Shown here piece after piece: positions 10,479 to 20,985 of a stretch of DNA of 64,000 nt (the stretch's first letter is position 1; each line of letters opens with the position of its first letter). Origin of the DNA: Paragonimus westermani (lineage: Eukaryota; Platyhelminthes; Trematoda; Plagiorchiida; Troglotrematidae); contig QNGE01001741.1 in NCBI GenBank assembly GCA_008508345.1, positions 64,603 through 128,602 on the forward strand. The letters run 5' to 3'. The notes below the pieces were generated by a model. That model saw only the letters and a program-made list of their open reading frames with translations. It did not search any database and was not told where the DNA came from. The position numbers were made by a program, and so were the translations under genes.

Positions 10479-12399
10479 GTGAGCGAAAACAATCCTGATG
10501 CCAAATAAGTGTGTCGTTAACTGTTGCACTGATTTCTATGCTTTTGGTTTATAATGTTCAGCCTATTCAGGCCCAACTAGGATCAGCCAGCGTGGATACA
10601 TATTGCAGCCGAATCTGGGTCAAACGCCCATTTTGAAACCACGGCAATGCAAAGATCGAACTTAACAAAAAATAATATAGGTAGGTTGTTTCTCATGTGC
10701 AGCGACTACATCTAGGGAACACAAAAATCGGTCATTCGGATTGTGATTACCTTTGTGATGCGGACTGTTACTTGTGCCCATATTCTTGTCATACGCAACC
10801 ACTCCTCACTTGATAACTTGCAACGAGAACAGCTAATTTGTCTCTAGGTATTTTATTACCACACTACCACACTACTTTGTTCATATTGACATCGTTATTC
10901 CGAATTTTTGCTGCTTCACGGTCCTTTCTTTTGGGCATATGACCAAACCACAACAGAAACTGGTGGCCTTCAGCAGCAGTTCGCCGGCATTTTCTGGTAT
11001 GGAAATTATCACTACCCTGGGACTAGGATTGTCTCTTCAGCTGAGAAGTCCTCGTCTTCCAAAGCTTTCTGTTTCCTCAGGTTTCATTTTATTCGTCTTT
11101 TTTAGTGTCTTCAATGAATTAGATATGAGCGTCTAGGTGTTAAGGTATGAACAAATGGCAGACCGACCACTTGTTGAATGCTGACAGCAGAAAAAACAGG
11201 ATATCACGACCAGATTCTTCAATATCAACGGATTCTTCATTTAGTCCATGTTTTCACAATGGAAATGCAGCTGTTGAATCACGACAGAATAAAGAAATTA
11301 TCTACAGCATCCAAAGACATAATTACTTCACGCATTGCACCAAGTAAATGAACTCATAAACCGGCTATTCAGAGTCAAGTAAACTATTATCATCTTGCGT
11401 ATTCCGCCTACTGTCTCCACTGAATCCATATTTTCGAATCGTGACGAAGATTCTTTACTGCATATTCACAGTCTGAGTAATTCCCGCATTTCGTGGTTGC
11501 TGGTGTTATTACGTTATTCTTCGAAAAGATCACTCTGATGGCACTCACCGAGAGTACATTTGGATGAATCGTGAAGTTATCTAGGAAATTACAATCTGCT
11601 ATGTTTTGCCATCGTTTTTTGCTGAATCGCCTTGACAAAGTGTTGAAAATTTCTTCAGCCATTCAGGCCTCTTGTTCGGACGGACCCCCCCCGATTTCAC
11701 GTTTCTACCGGAGTGAAGAACCCCCATTTTTAGCGCCATTGTTCAGTAAGATCGATCTAACTTGACTTGACGGTAGACAGATTCAAAGGTTTGTATTTCA
11801 CCTGGAACCAACCAAGATGTTAGGCATCAAACCTGTAATGCATCCCTGTGTGGTATTGATGCGGCCACAACCGAAGATGAACAGGCATTAAATGTGATAC
11901 ACAACGGTATACTTTTGATCCTTCCGTTAATCAGGTGAGTCAGACGGGGATAAACGTATACTGCTAAACATTCGTCTCAACCCTTACAAACCTAAGGCTT
12001 CGGCCGAACTAAACCCGGATTAGGAGTACGATCCCTGAATTTTCCCGTACCGTTGACATGCATCCATTTTTGGGATGACTCCTAGTCTTTTTGCTAACAT
12101 ATGACACCATGTTTACTACAGTTAATGACAACCTGAATAATCACAAAATGTCAGCCGTAAATGTAATGTAATGTGCTATGCTAGTGACCGCTATTGTGTA
12201 ATTCAAAGTTGGAAAAAACGATAAGGATAGGGGTCAGAGGAGTAGGCCTCCAGAACCGAACATATCCCTCAGTAGTTTCACCGGTTCCCAACAAATAATG
12301 ATCGTCGGGAACTGATCGTTACGACATACAGGAGAATCGCTGTAAACATCTATCTTACGCCAGGTTTACCGAAGTTAATAAACTTGCAGCTTTTCTCTA

Positions 12400-13170
12400 G
12401 TAAGATGAAAAAATGATTCCAAACCTGTGGCGAATTTATACCTGAGAAAATGTGTGGTCTACACTTAACTTAATGCAAGAAAGCCGTCATCAACTTGACT
12501 GTCTGTCCCCACTATTTTTTCCTTATGCTTCTACATTTTGTGACAGCTATGACGCTTGTGACTCCCACCTACTTTCTTCCGTAAGACAGATGCATTTCAG
12601 CGTGAACTCACGAAAACTTGTGATCACACGAGTACGTCTTCGTTCAGACAACAAATTCTAATACATGTGTAAATCGTGGAGCATTAACTGACGTTGGTGC
12701 TGAGAGGAACATGTTGACTAATCGTAATTTTTGGTTACGGTTCCACTAGTTTATGTGTTCACAATGATGTTGATTGATGCTTAACATTCCCTAATAATAA
12801 CTAGGTATACAGCAGATTGCTCATGATCTTGTGACCCGATCATATACATATACTGATGCTGTTGAGCTTAAAAATCAGACTATCGGTAGTGAGGGTCAAT
12901 TGGATTCATTCTTCCAGTCTTTGATTATCCACAGACTAAGGTAGTTGAACCCTGCAGTGTACATGCCAGCCAATTATTTCTCTCGTCGAATGCTCCTTTT
13001 CGGTGCATCAGACGATTGAAGCAAGGTTTGAAGTGAACAAACGGTGATTTGGCGCAGAGAAATGGAGACATCTGTCCATTATATACCTGTTTCAGCTCTT
13101 GGGTTGGGGTCCTTTAACTCACACAGTCGACATCCGAAAACGTTTGAAGGACTGCTATCTGAATGGATTC
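12400..13170. other. unique intron sequence of Nck, no feature recognised
   Basis: This sequence lies between the end of the second duplicated copy and the start of the Penelope-like element. No exon or structured repeat is evident. Confidence 0.4.
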
Positions 13171-13197
13171 AGTAAATAGATTTTGGCTGTTGTTTGG

Positions 13198-15720
13198 ATG
13201 GCTTGGCTGTTAACTGAGTACAACTGGCGAATCAATCAATACGAAATACTTCCATCTACCAGTTTTCGTGTTCCAACAGTTTTGTTCAAACTTCTGAAGG
13301 GAATGAACTGTTTCAAATTTTTAAGGCAAAGAATTCCCGTTGAAACTTGCAAGTTGTTGCGCCATGTGGCCAGCTTGAGATGCAAGATAGCTCGTGAACT
13401 TGTCAAGATGTCGTTTCTTGATGAGTGCACACGTGACGGTCGATATCCCTATCAATTCCTGCGGCTACTGAGAAAGAACAAGCTGAAAGTGATGAACAAT
13501 AACCCCAGACGTATTGCGACTGCACACATCGAAACTGCGCAAATGCGACTTGTGGATTTGCGTCAAACACATTGTCGTCTTCTTTCCATCGTAGAAAACT
13601 TATCATTATGCGGTCGTATTGTGTTCACACAATTCTGTAAGACGATCACCGATCGTACGAAGAGAACTTACATCAACCGTTTGCAGAAGTCACGTAAGAA
13701 GTCTGCTGAAGAACCAGTTCCACTGGATCCCAGTAAGTATGTATTGAACTGTTCTTCAGTACAATTGAATTCTATGCAATTAGAAGCCTTAGCTTTGGGT
13801 CTAGATTATAAAATACCATCATACAGGCCTAATCGTATTTACATTGAAGCTCAATTTGAGAGCTTAATTGATCAATTATCAGACCTTCAGCCAACTAGTG
13901 CTGACAACCTAGGCTGGCTTAAGACCAAACTGACTGATATAGCTAACGGGTTTATCATGACCCCAATCAGCGGCCGGTGTGCTATCACAAAGCAACACCT
14001 GCAATCACTAAAAGAACTTAAATCAAAAAATCTAGTAATACTTAAGCCAGACAAAGGCTCTGGGACAGTCATTTTAGACAGGGACGCATATGTACAGAAG
14101 ATGTTGTCAATACTAGAGGACCGAACGAAGTTTCAGCAAATAGACACCGTAGACAACGTCAATGAAATAGAAGGTCGCATAGCACGGCATCTCGAACTCC
14201 TCTTACAGCTGCGCTTAATCGATGACAGGACTTACAAAGCTCTTAAACCATGTGGGTCGTCGACACCTCAGCTCTACGGCCTCCCTAAAACACACAAATC
14301 TGGGATGCCTCTTAGGCCTATCCTGGCAATGACCAATTCTCCGTACCATAAATTGGCACGTTGGTTAGTCGAAATCCTAACTCCATTGAAACAAAAGTTT
14401 CAAACACATTCTATTAAAGATTCTTTTGAATTGATCAGTGACTTAGAAAACATCAATCTTGCTAATGAGTTGATGTGTTCTATAGACGTTCAGTCACTAT
14501 TCACGAATGTCCCGTTACACGAGACAATCGATTTTATTGGTGAGCTCGTTGAAATGAGCCACATTACTCTGCCTCTACCTAATGATATTCTGAGGGAAGC
14601 ATTATTGTTATGTACTGAAAACATCAGCTTCCGTTTTCTTGATCGGTGCTACCGCCAAATAGACGGGGTAGCCATGGGAAGTCCATTAGGGCCCATCCTG
14701 GCAGACTTTTTCATGTTAAAGATTGAGCGGGAGTTAGCCACAGACATAGCGGGTCTGTCATATTACAAACGCTACGTCGATGATACACTAGCGTTCAGTC
14801 GGTCCAAGCAGGCAATAGATAACCTAGTGCAGCGCCTAAATAGTTGTCATCCCAACCTGAAAGTAACATGTGAATTTGAGACCGACAACTGTTTGCCGTT
14901 TCTAGACATACTCATTAGTCGCCGGGAGGATGGCTCTATCAAAAGAGCCGTCTATAGGAAATCCACGTGGTCGGGTCAATACCTGAACTTCGGTAGTTTC
15001 ACACCGGTCCATCACAAACGCGCACTGGTGAATACACTATTCACACGAGCAAGACGAATATGTACACAGGACAGTCTTGCGAAGGAATTAGACTTGATCA
15101 CATCTATACTACAATCTAACGGGTATCCAAAAAGGTTCATAGAAAGGCATAGTAGACCGAAACCACCTTCCGAACAGGTGGCCACAGTTAGAAAAAAGAA
15201 GGTTTATATAGAATTGCCTTTTAAAGGTGATTATAGCATGCATCAAACAACCCAAAGACTAGTGAATTCGATTAAACGAACATTTAACGCAGCGGAACTC
15301 TGTGTATTAGCCCGGACCCAGAAACTGCCTGTCCCTTCAATCAAAGGAGATCAGCCTGTCGGTGCCACCTCACATTGTGTCTACCAATTTACATGTAACT
15401 GCAAAGAAAGTTACATAGGCAGAACCGAGAGGTGCTTGATCTCCAGAGTGAAGGAATATTTGCCTGAGTGGGTGCAGAGCTCTGTATTACAGAAGAACGA
15501 CAGTGTTGTTGAAACACGCAAGCAACCGGCGTCTGCAGTCGCAAGACACGTCCTGACCACTGGTCACGTTATTGACCCAATTTGTGCATTCAGAATCCTA
15601 TTACGTCACTCCAATCCAAGATTCTTGCGGTTTGCTGAGGCGGTCGCAATCAATCGACTGAAGCCGACCTTGTGTGTTCAGAAACAATTGCTCGTAAACT
15701 TGACCCTTCCGTGGACGTAG
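13198..15720 (+). CDS. Penelope-like reverse transcriptase / GIY-YIG endonuclease
   Basis: The ORF is uninterrupted and encodes 840 aa counted from the ATG at 13198; a TTG five codons earlier is also in frame. RT motifs in order are KPDKGSG near residue 283, YGLPKTHK with the LRPI segment from about residue 360, catalytic aspartate in SIDVQSLFTNVP (residue 430), VAMGSPLGP near 500, and YVDDT with the Asp pair at 528-529. The C-terminal GIY-YIG nuclease shows VYQFTC (Tyr729), the YIGRTER core (residues 739-745) with candidate catalytic Arg, and a downstream ARHVLTTGH segment. Such proteins copy the element RNA into nicked chromosomal DNA. An intact frame suggests a young or recently active copy. 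The N-terminal part up to about residue 40 overlaps the 5' pseudo-LTR, so the real start could be further downstream. Confidence 0.9.
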   Translation: MAWLLTEYNWRINQYEILPSTSFRVPTVLFKLLKGMNCFKFLRQRIPVETCKLLRHVASLRCKIARELVKMSFLDECTRDGRYPYQFLRLLRKNKLKVMNNNPRRIATAHIETAQMRLVDLRQTHCRLLSIVENLSLCGRIVFTQFCKTITDRTKRTYINRLQKSRKKSAEEPVPLDPSKYVLNCSSVQLNSMQLEALALGLDYKIPSYRPNRIYIEAQFESLIDQLSDLQPTSADNLGWLKTKLTDIANGFIMTPISGRCAITKQHLQSLKELKSKNLVILKPDKGSGTVILDRDAYVQKMLSILEDRTKFQQIDTVDNVNEIEGRIARHLELLLQLRLIDDRTYKALKPCGSSTPQLYGLPKTHKSGMPLRPILAMTNSPYHKLARWLVEILTPLKQKFQTHSIKDSFELISDLENINLANELMCSIDVQSLFTNVPLHETIDFIGELVEMSHITLPLPNDILREALLLCTENISFRFLDRCYRQIDGVAMGSPLGPILADFFMLKIERELATDIAGLSYYKRYVDDTLAFSRSKQAIDNLVQRLNSCHPNLKVTCEFETDNCLPFLDILISRREDGSIKRAVYRKSTWSGQYLNFGSFTPVHHKRALVNTLFTRARRICTQDSLAKELDLITSILQSNGYPKRFIERHSRPKPPSEQVATVRKKKVYIELPFKGDYSMHQTTQRLVNSIKRTFNAAELCVLARTQKLPVPSIKGDQPVGATSHCVYQFTCNCKESYIGRTERCLISRVKEYLPEWVQSSVLQKNDSVVETRKQPASAVARHVLTTGHVIDPICAFRILLRHSNPRFLRFAEAVAINRLKPTLCVQKQLLVNLTLPWT
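13218..13264 (+). ncRNA. degenerate hammerhead-like motif, 5' pseudo-LTR
   Basis: This is the copy of the 3' hammerhead motif inside the upstream direct repeat. The first core strand reads CTGGCGA at 13224-13230 instead of CTGACGA, losing an invariant adenosine. The GAAA strand is kept, but the stem III pairing is damaged. It is probably catalytically dead. Confidence 0.4.
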
Positions 15721-15804
15721 TGACCTTTCCTAAACCACCGATTGGCTATCCACTCTGCTCCCTAACTGCTCGATATAAAAAAACCCGTTTCATGTTATTG
15801 CAAA

Positions 15805-15846
15805 TTTGGTACTGACGAGTCAATACGAAATGCTTGCGTCCACCAG
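15805..15846 (+). ncRNA. hammerhead ribozyme motif, 3' pseudo-LTR of the PLE
   Basis: The core strands CTGACGA (15812-15818) and GAAA (15827-15830) flank a very short stem II. Stem III pairs ATGC with GCGT around a TT loop (15830-15839), and the predicted cleavage follows the C of GTC at 15840. Stem I pairs TGGT with ACCA at 15807-15810 and 15842-15845, but has an A-C mismatch next to the core. Minimal type I hammerheads of this shape are known from Penelope-like element pseudo-LTRs. The mismatch and two-pair stem II make activity uncertain. Confidence 0.6.
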
Positions 15847-15905
15847 TTTTCGTGTTCTAACAGTTTTGGTCAAACTTCCGAAGGGAATGAACTGTTTCGA
15901 ATCGA

Positions 15906-16565
15906 TCATAGTTAAAGCTACGTGGGAACCATTCAGGTGATACTGTTTTGCTGTCACTGTCAAACTAATACTGATTTTCAGGTACTTCGTTGTGGACGTT
16001 GAATTTTATTCCTCCCGTTTACTTTGCTTTGCAGTTAAAGCTCAAGCTTTCCTCTTTTCTCATGGTTGTATGCTACGTAAACAAGGATAAACAACAGTAT
16101 TGCTTACGATGACAGTATTGCTCGAGAGTTTTTTTGGTTGTATCCACAAGGTCATCGCCAATGCATAGTACAACTCTGTCCTCTCATAGCTTGAATTCAT
16201 CCGATACTAAGAACTGTCAGTTGCGTTTTTACCATTCATGAGCTGCTTCGTTGCTTCGGTAGACAGGTTGATAAGAAAAAGGACACGATGCGAATATGTG
16301 TAGATCTGCCATGAACTGCTTGGGTAAGCAACGGAAATCTACTACTGAATGAGTGAATCAAGTGGAAAACATATGACGATCACTTGACAGAAACAAACTT
16401 CTTTCAGAAATTCAACAAACACCTGGTCATTTGACATGCTTGACCACATTCACTCATTTCGATATTTCCTACTACTGATAGCTCGTTTCCGCTCAGCTCT
16501 GCTCTATTATTCATTCCAATATTTACAAAACGTGCTGTTTCCATCTAACATTCGGAAAATCTCAG
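15906..16565. other. intron sequence between the PLE and Nck exon 3
   Basis: No recognised feature apart from the exon 3 acceptor AATCTCAG ending at 16565. Confidence 0.4.
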
Positions 16566-16861
16566 GCTCCTTGTGATGACGTACCAGCCCCACCTGTCCA
16601 GACCACAACATCACAACACTCGCAAGTGACCCCAAAAGCAAAACTTGATTCCTCGTGTGAACTGCTCTGCAGAGTACTTGTGTCATACACAGCCTGTATG
16701 TCAGACGAACTATCTATTCAAGCCGGCGACCGCATACGTATCTTTCACAAAAGTGCCGACGGATGGTGGTTTGGACAGCTCTTATCAAACAGTCTGAATC
16801 CCGTTACTGGTTGGTTTCCGTCTAGCTTAGTCGTTATAGACTCTTCCAATGGCTATTTCAA
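16566..16861 (+). CDS. NCK1: Nck exon 3: second SH3 domain
   Basis: The exon starts after TCTCAG in phase 0 and ends at CAA|GTAAGT in phase 2. It encodes residues of about 180-277 of the reconstructed protein. A Pro/Thr/Gln-rich lead of about 30 residues is followed by an SH3 domain (about 213-273). The domain has VSYTA for ALYDY, a DELSIQAGD stretch, the DGWWFG tryptophan pair, and GWFPSSLV for the 3-10 helix motif. The pattern KSADGWW fits the second SH3 of Nck better than the first or third. The split codon is completed by the C that opens exon 4, giving Asn. Confidence 0.9.
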
Positions 16862-17419
16862 GTAAGTCTTTGTGCTTCCGTAACCCTTAAAAGTGACCAG
16901 ATGATTCTATACTGTAATCAGTACTCCATGAATATGGGTTTACATAGACCGCATACAGCCAGCGGTGGGTAGGAACACACTTGTGTGCGACTGTAATCAC
17001 CACATGTGTTAAACACTGACCCCTAATCAGTGATATCAGAGTCTGACTGCAGATAGAGATTTGCGTCGAAAAAGTGTTAATTTTTGTCAGTGGACCTGTT
17101 CACAGAATATCGCGCAATCTCTCGGGAACGTGGAAGACGTGACTGACGCTTATTTTAACAGTTTCCCATTCTCAAATGCACACAATGTACAACATTATAC
17201 ATACGTGTGTTTTGTTGGTTATAAGAACCATTAAGTAAAGTGAGAACCTTTAAAATGCACAAGTTTAGCCACTACACCAAATATCACTTCATAACAAACA
17301 AAATGATAGAGAGGCCTACTTAGTCCTTCAGTGAAACTATATTTTGAGAAGTTTTATTAGGTAAAATTAGGAGAATACTTCGCTTGACAGACAGCACTAA
17401 TTCCTTCACTCCTATTCAG
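16862..17419. other. Nck intron 3
   Basis: A 558-bp GT-AG intron with a GTAAGT donor and a CTCCTATTCAG acceptor. Nothing else is recognised inside. Confidence 0.7.
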
Positions 17420-18059
17420 CTTGAGTCATAACACTCTAATTGACATACGAAATGACGAAAGCCGCACGGTCTCGACGTATCCCACTTCAACAAGTCAGTC
17501 AGTTAGTGCTCCTCCATACGCAGCAGAACTGAGCACCAAAGAAAGGGCAATAACCCTGTATTCTTTCAATCGAAATCAGCTGGAGGAACTCTCGTTTGAG
17601 GCCGACGAGATACTGGAGGTAATTGAGCAACCTAAAGTGGATGGGGAGTGGTGGCGTTGTCGCAACTTCCACGGGGATGTCGGTTGGGTACCAAGCAATC
17701 ATTTACGCCTTCTTCGCAGCCCTCAGTTGAATACCCCGCAACACAATCCACAATGGAGGGGATCAACAGAAATGACTCCACCCACCACACAGTTTACACT
17801 CTCATATGGTGGACAGAAACGTGACATTTCAGCAACTAGCTTCCAGACTCGCTCACCACCCGTACCTCCCGATTCCCCAAATGACCAGAGAATCGACGGG
17901 GAAGCCCTGAGACTCACACATGCATTAAAATCACCCAACGCCAACCGGTATATCAGATGCTCATGGTTTTGGGGTCAGATCAGCCGAGCTGAGTGTGAAC
18001 ATATGTTAAGACACTTTTCCAAACCTGGTGAATTCCTGATTCGCGACAGTCACCATGTG
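17420..18059 (+). CDS. NCK1: Nck exon 4: third SH3 and N-terminal half of SH2
   Basis: The exon opens after CCTATTCAG at 17419, its first base completing the split codon, and ends at GTG|GTGAGT in phase 0. SH3-3 spans about residues 319-376: ITLYSFN, EELSFEADE, GEWWRC, and VGWVPSNHL, matching the third SH3 of Nck. A Pro-rich segment (SPPVPPDSP) follows near residue 423. The SH2 domain begins near residue 460 with SWFWGQISRAECE and includes GEFLIRDS, whose Arg (about residue 486) is the phosphotyrosine-binding residue. Read-through past the donor reaches a stop at 18146 and would give a truncated SH2. Confidence 0.93.
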
Positions 18060-20880
18060 GTGAGTGTAACAAATAACTTTTCCGGAGTTTCAACAGATTC
18101 CTTAGCTGTCAAGTACATAAAACTTTTGTCGGGCGTTTTTTGTTGATCTTATATCCATTTGTTTAACAAGCGTTGAGTGAAGTGTTGAATGAGTAAAAAA
18201 CAGTGTCACTTCTCTCAGCCTGCTTATTTGGCTGAGTGAATGATGCACGTTCAAATGGTACTGTCATGACTAGACTCAACCCATGCGATAACGCTGTTAA
18301 AGAGAACTGAGCTGGTGAAAACGATCAGTATTCAAGAGAAAACGGTTTTTCACAACTTGCAGAAAGAGGTATTCATTTACATACGGGTCAGGTAAGACAA
18401 TTCAAATACGACCGTAAGGGAGCCTTGAAAAACTGCTTCTTAGTTGACTGAGTAAAGCAGAGTTCTAATACCATTTGATCTTAGTCCGCCAAAATAACTT
18501 ACAACTTCTAATTCTGTTGTTGTCTTCAAGTTGTTATGCATGAAGTTCTGATAACTTCTGAAAGGAAAGTGGGCGATTCATTATACTGCTCAAAGTTTCC
18601 ATTTGGCACACATTATGTCTCACCACGTATTTGCACTTCACAAAATGCCTTCTTAGCTGATGATCACCAAGCTCAATACACATTTGTTCTAACACCATAC
18701 TGCCATATGTTTTCGTAAGATAAAATTCACTTCAAGAAATAAAACCACGTGACAACTTCAACGCTCACTAGCAACTTACACAAAGTTACGTACTCAGCAT
18801 TATACTATGGAGCGTTTAGAAGAATCACAACAGTGTGTTTTAACTTCAGGAAGGTTTGAAACATTTACCGTAAATGAAGATTTTTCACTACGTTAGTTTG
18901 GAGGTTGCAGTTTATCACAATTTACAGTGGCTGATTCACCACCTGTTAGCTGCATCAAACATTCTTCCACGGTATTGGATGCTGTAATTAAATTTCCCTA
19001 CTTCAAGTTGATGATGAGCAGTGTGAGAACATGAATCTCCTCGTGTCTACTTCGGCTGCATCTGTTCTGTGTGGTGGCGGCACACCTGGGGGATAACAAA
19101 AACCGACACATATACATGACAGAACCAAGCATTTTTATTTGTTTAGTTTGTCACGCCTCCAAGTGCCTCCAACTCGTGCAAACTGGTTATCAAAATTTTT
19201 GGAATGATACGAATTGGGGGAAGCTTGCGGCAACACACAAATGTTTTCATGTTGATCAAGAAGGAAAGAGCGTAAATCACGGAAAATATGTCCACGCAAC
19301 AAAGTCTGCTTCAGGAAAAATAATAAAGAGTACACAACAGAATGAAGCAAGACGAAATTAGACTAGGTAAAGAGATATTAATTCGGACATGGATACGCGG
19401 GCAGGAAACTAGCTTACCTTAACAGGCAGATTTACTGGTGTCCGCAGTCGTAGCCACCCAGATAACATACAGCATCAGTATATATGGTATTTATTTGCTT
19501 ACATTCATACACCGGTGGGGTTGTTACAACAGATTACAAGAGAACGCACCCTAGCAGTACAAGAATGTTGTTTCTTTTTATCTCGCGCGACTCATCCGAT
19601 TTACAGCGTTGGCGAGTGATCCTAGAAACAAAAACTCATACTGAACGTAAGAATGCACCCCAGAGGATGTAACAACGGGTTTGCTACTTTGTGGGTCGAA
19701 GTGAGATCATCCCTATACTGTCGATATCGTATACTGAGTTGACGCGGTCCAAGAAGTTTCTTCTTAGAATAAAGTGGGTGATGTACTTAAAAAGGCTGTA
19801 TAACTCTTGCTGTACTCTTTCAGTCTGCTGGACATCTCTCATACAACCGATGAACTGAATACCATTGGAAAATTCTGTGGGTGAAACACCTCATGTAAAT
19901 GAAATAGCATCCAAATTATCGTGTCAGTGTTTACGAGGTTCTTTCATAAGAAGAGCTGAGATTTTCGCATGAGACGGTCCGTATTTCATGCACGTAGACA
20001 ATCCTCTTTAGTTACTAATCTCCCAAGGCTGAGGTCAATTTGCATGCACGGGAGCTAACCGAGATCTGAAGCACTTAGCACAGTGATGCACACTTAACAT
20101 CTCCTTAAAGCCCTTCCATTTTGGTGACTACTCAATATTTGTCTCCCTTTCGTGTCATCAATGCATAATAGTACTGTGAAAATTGTAAACTTTGGTATCC
20201 GCTTCCTACTGAATACATCCTGGCAACCGTATACTGACTGTTAACAAAAACAGCAGTGCATTAAAAACCGAGTTGACCTAGAATTATATGGAATTCTCAA
20301 CTTTGCTTTGGCCACAGTAAAAGTAGTCGCATGTACGAAAACACTGTCTAGGCCCTTCTGCTTAACAGTGTTTCGAACCGCACTTAAGCACGGCGTTGGA
20401 ATTCCCAATGCTGTTAATGTGTTACTGTTTTTCTTCCCTGTCCAAACAAATGTCCACCGATGTGGTCGACTGTTGACAACAAATCTTCTGATCGTCATTT
20501 TGTGTAACGCTGTATAAGTAACTTAGTAATAACATACAATAACCTGACGTAAAATGTCCAAATTGAATTTTTCAAATTGTGAACATACACATGTTTAATT
20601 TGCTAAAACACGGTTGGAAGTAGATGAAAAGTGTGAAGTCATATGCACCCTCCGTGGTGCGTTTTTTCTTTTACCAATCATGTGCCAGATCAGTTGATGA
20701 GAGTAACTTGCACCCGATCGCTCAGTTGACGAAAGCCAGTTTACAAAAATTTCAGTCAAACTAGAAAGTAACTGTGTAGCACAACTCTTTAGGACATTTA
20801 TCAGCCAAATTTTCTGATCGCAGGAGTAACATAAAGACAGACTATGCAGCTGACTATATTCAAAGAAAATAATCGACTCA
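18060..20880. other. Nck intron 4, first part: no feature recognised
   Basis: The sequence lies inside the 8-kb intron between exons 4 and 5. Open frames such as 19071-19361 have no family similarity that I can recognise and no convincing splice context. Confidence 0.45.
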
Positions 20881-20884
20881 AGTC

Positions 20885-20985
20885 CGTTCTTGCTAGAGTC
20901 CATCAGTAGTTGGTGTCCTGGCCACGACCGAGAGTTGAACTCCTGCAGCGTTCTCATGTCTACCACTTCGCTATTTATCCCATAT
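20885..20985 (-). mobile_element. tRNA-derived SINE head (relic)
   Basis: Read on the minus strand, an A-box-like TAGCGAAGTGGTA is followed about 30 bases later by a B-box-like GAGTTCAACTC, the spacing of a tRNA-type RNA polymerase III promoter. The flanks do not fold into a tRNA, so this looks like the head of a SINE, similar in style to the one at 28.85 kb. No terminal repeats were identified. Confidence 0.4.

Larger units (their letters stand above)
8632..12399 (+). repeat. long tandem segmental duplication, copy 2 (Nck exons 1-2)
   Basis: This is the second copy of the segment at 4343-8110. It starts at the base after the ambiguous N at 8631 and ends at 12399, after which it continues into unique intron sequence. 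Because it runs uninterrupted into the rest of the gene, it is probably the copy physically linked to exons 3-5 if the duplication is an assembly artefact. Confidence 0.93.
13171..15905 (+). mobile_element. Penelope-like retroelement in an Nck intron
   Basis: One long open frame (13198-15720) is bracketed by partial direct repeats of about 83 bp: 13236-13318 and 15820-15902, offset 2584, without indels. Such repeats are the pseudo-LTRs of Penelope-like elements. The protein has both family hallmarks, a PLE-type reverse transcriptase and a C-terminal GIY-YIG endonuclease. The element lies in sense orientation within the intron between Nck exons 2 and 3. The outer limits are uncertain by tens of bases, and I see no clear target-site duplication. 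It resembles the PLE families described from schistosomes. Confidence 0.85.

Noticed and set aside
5610..18059. A four-SH3 or five-SH3 Nck using both copies of exons 1-2
   Set aside because: Joining copy-1 exon 2 (phase 0) to the acceptor before copy-2 exon 1 gives a TGA within five codons. Only the second, less likely AG (9888-9889) would keep the frame, so I treat the two exon pairs as alternatives.
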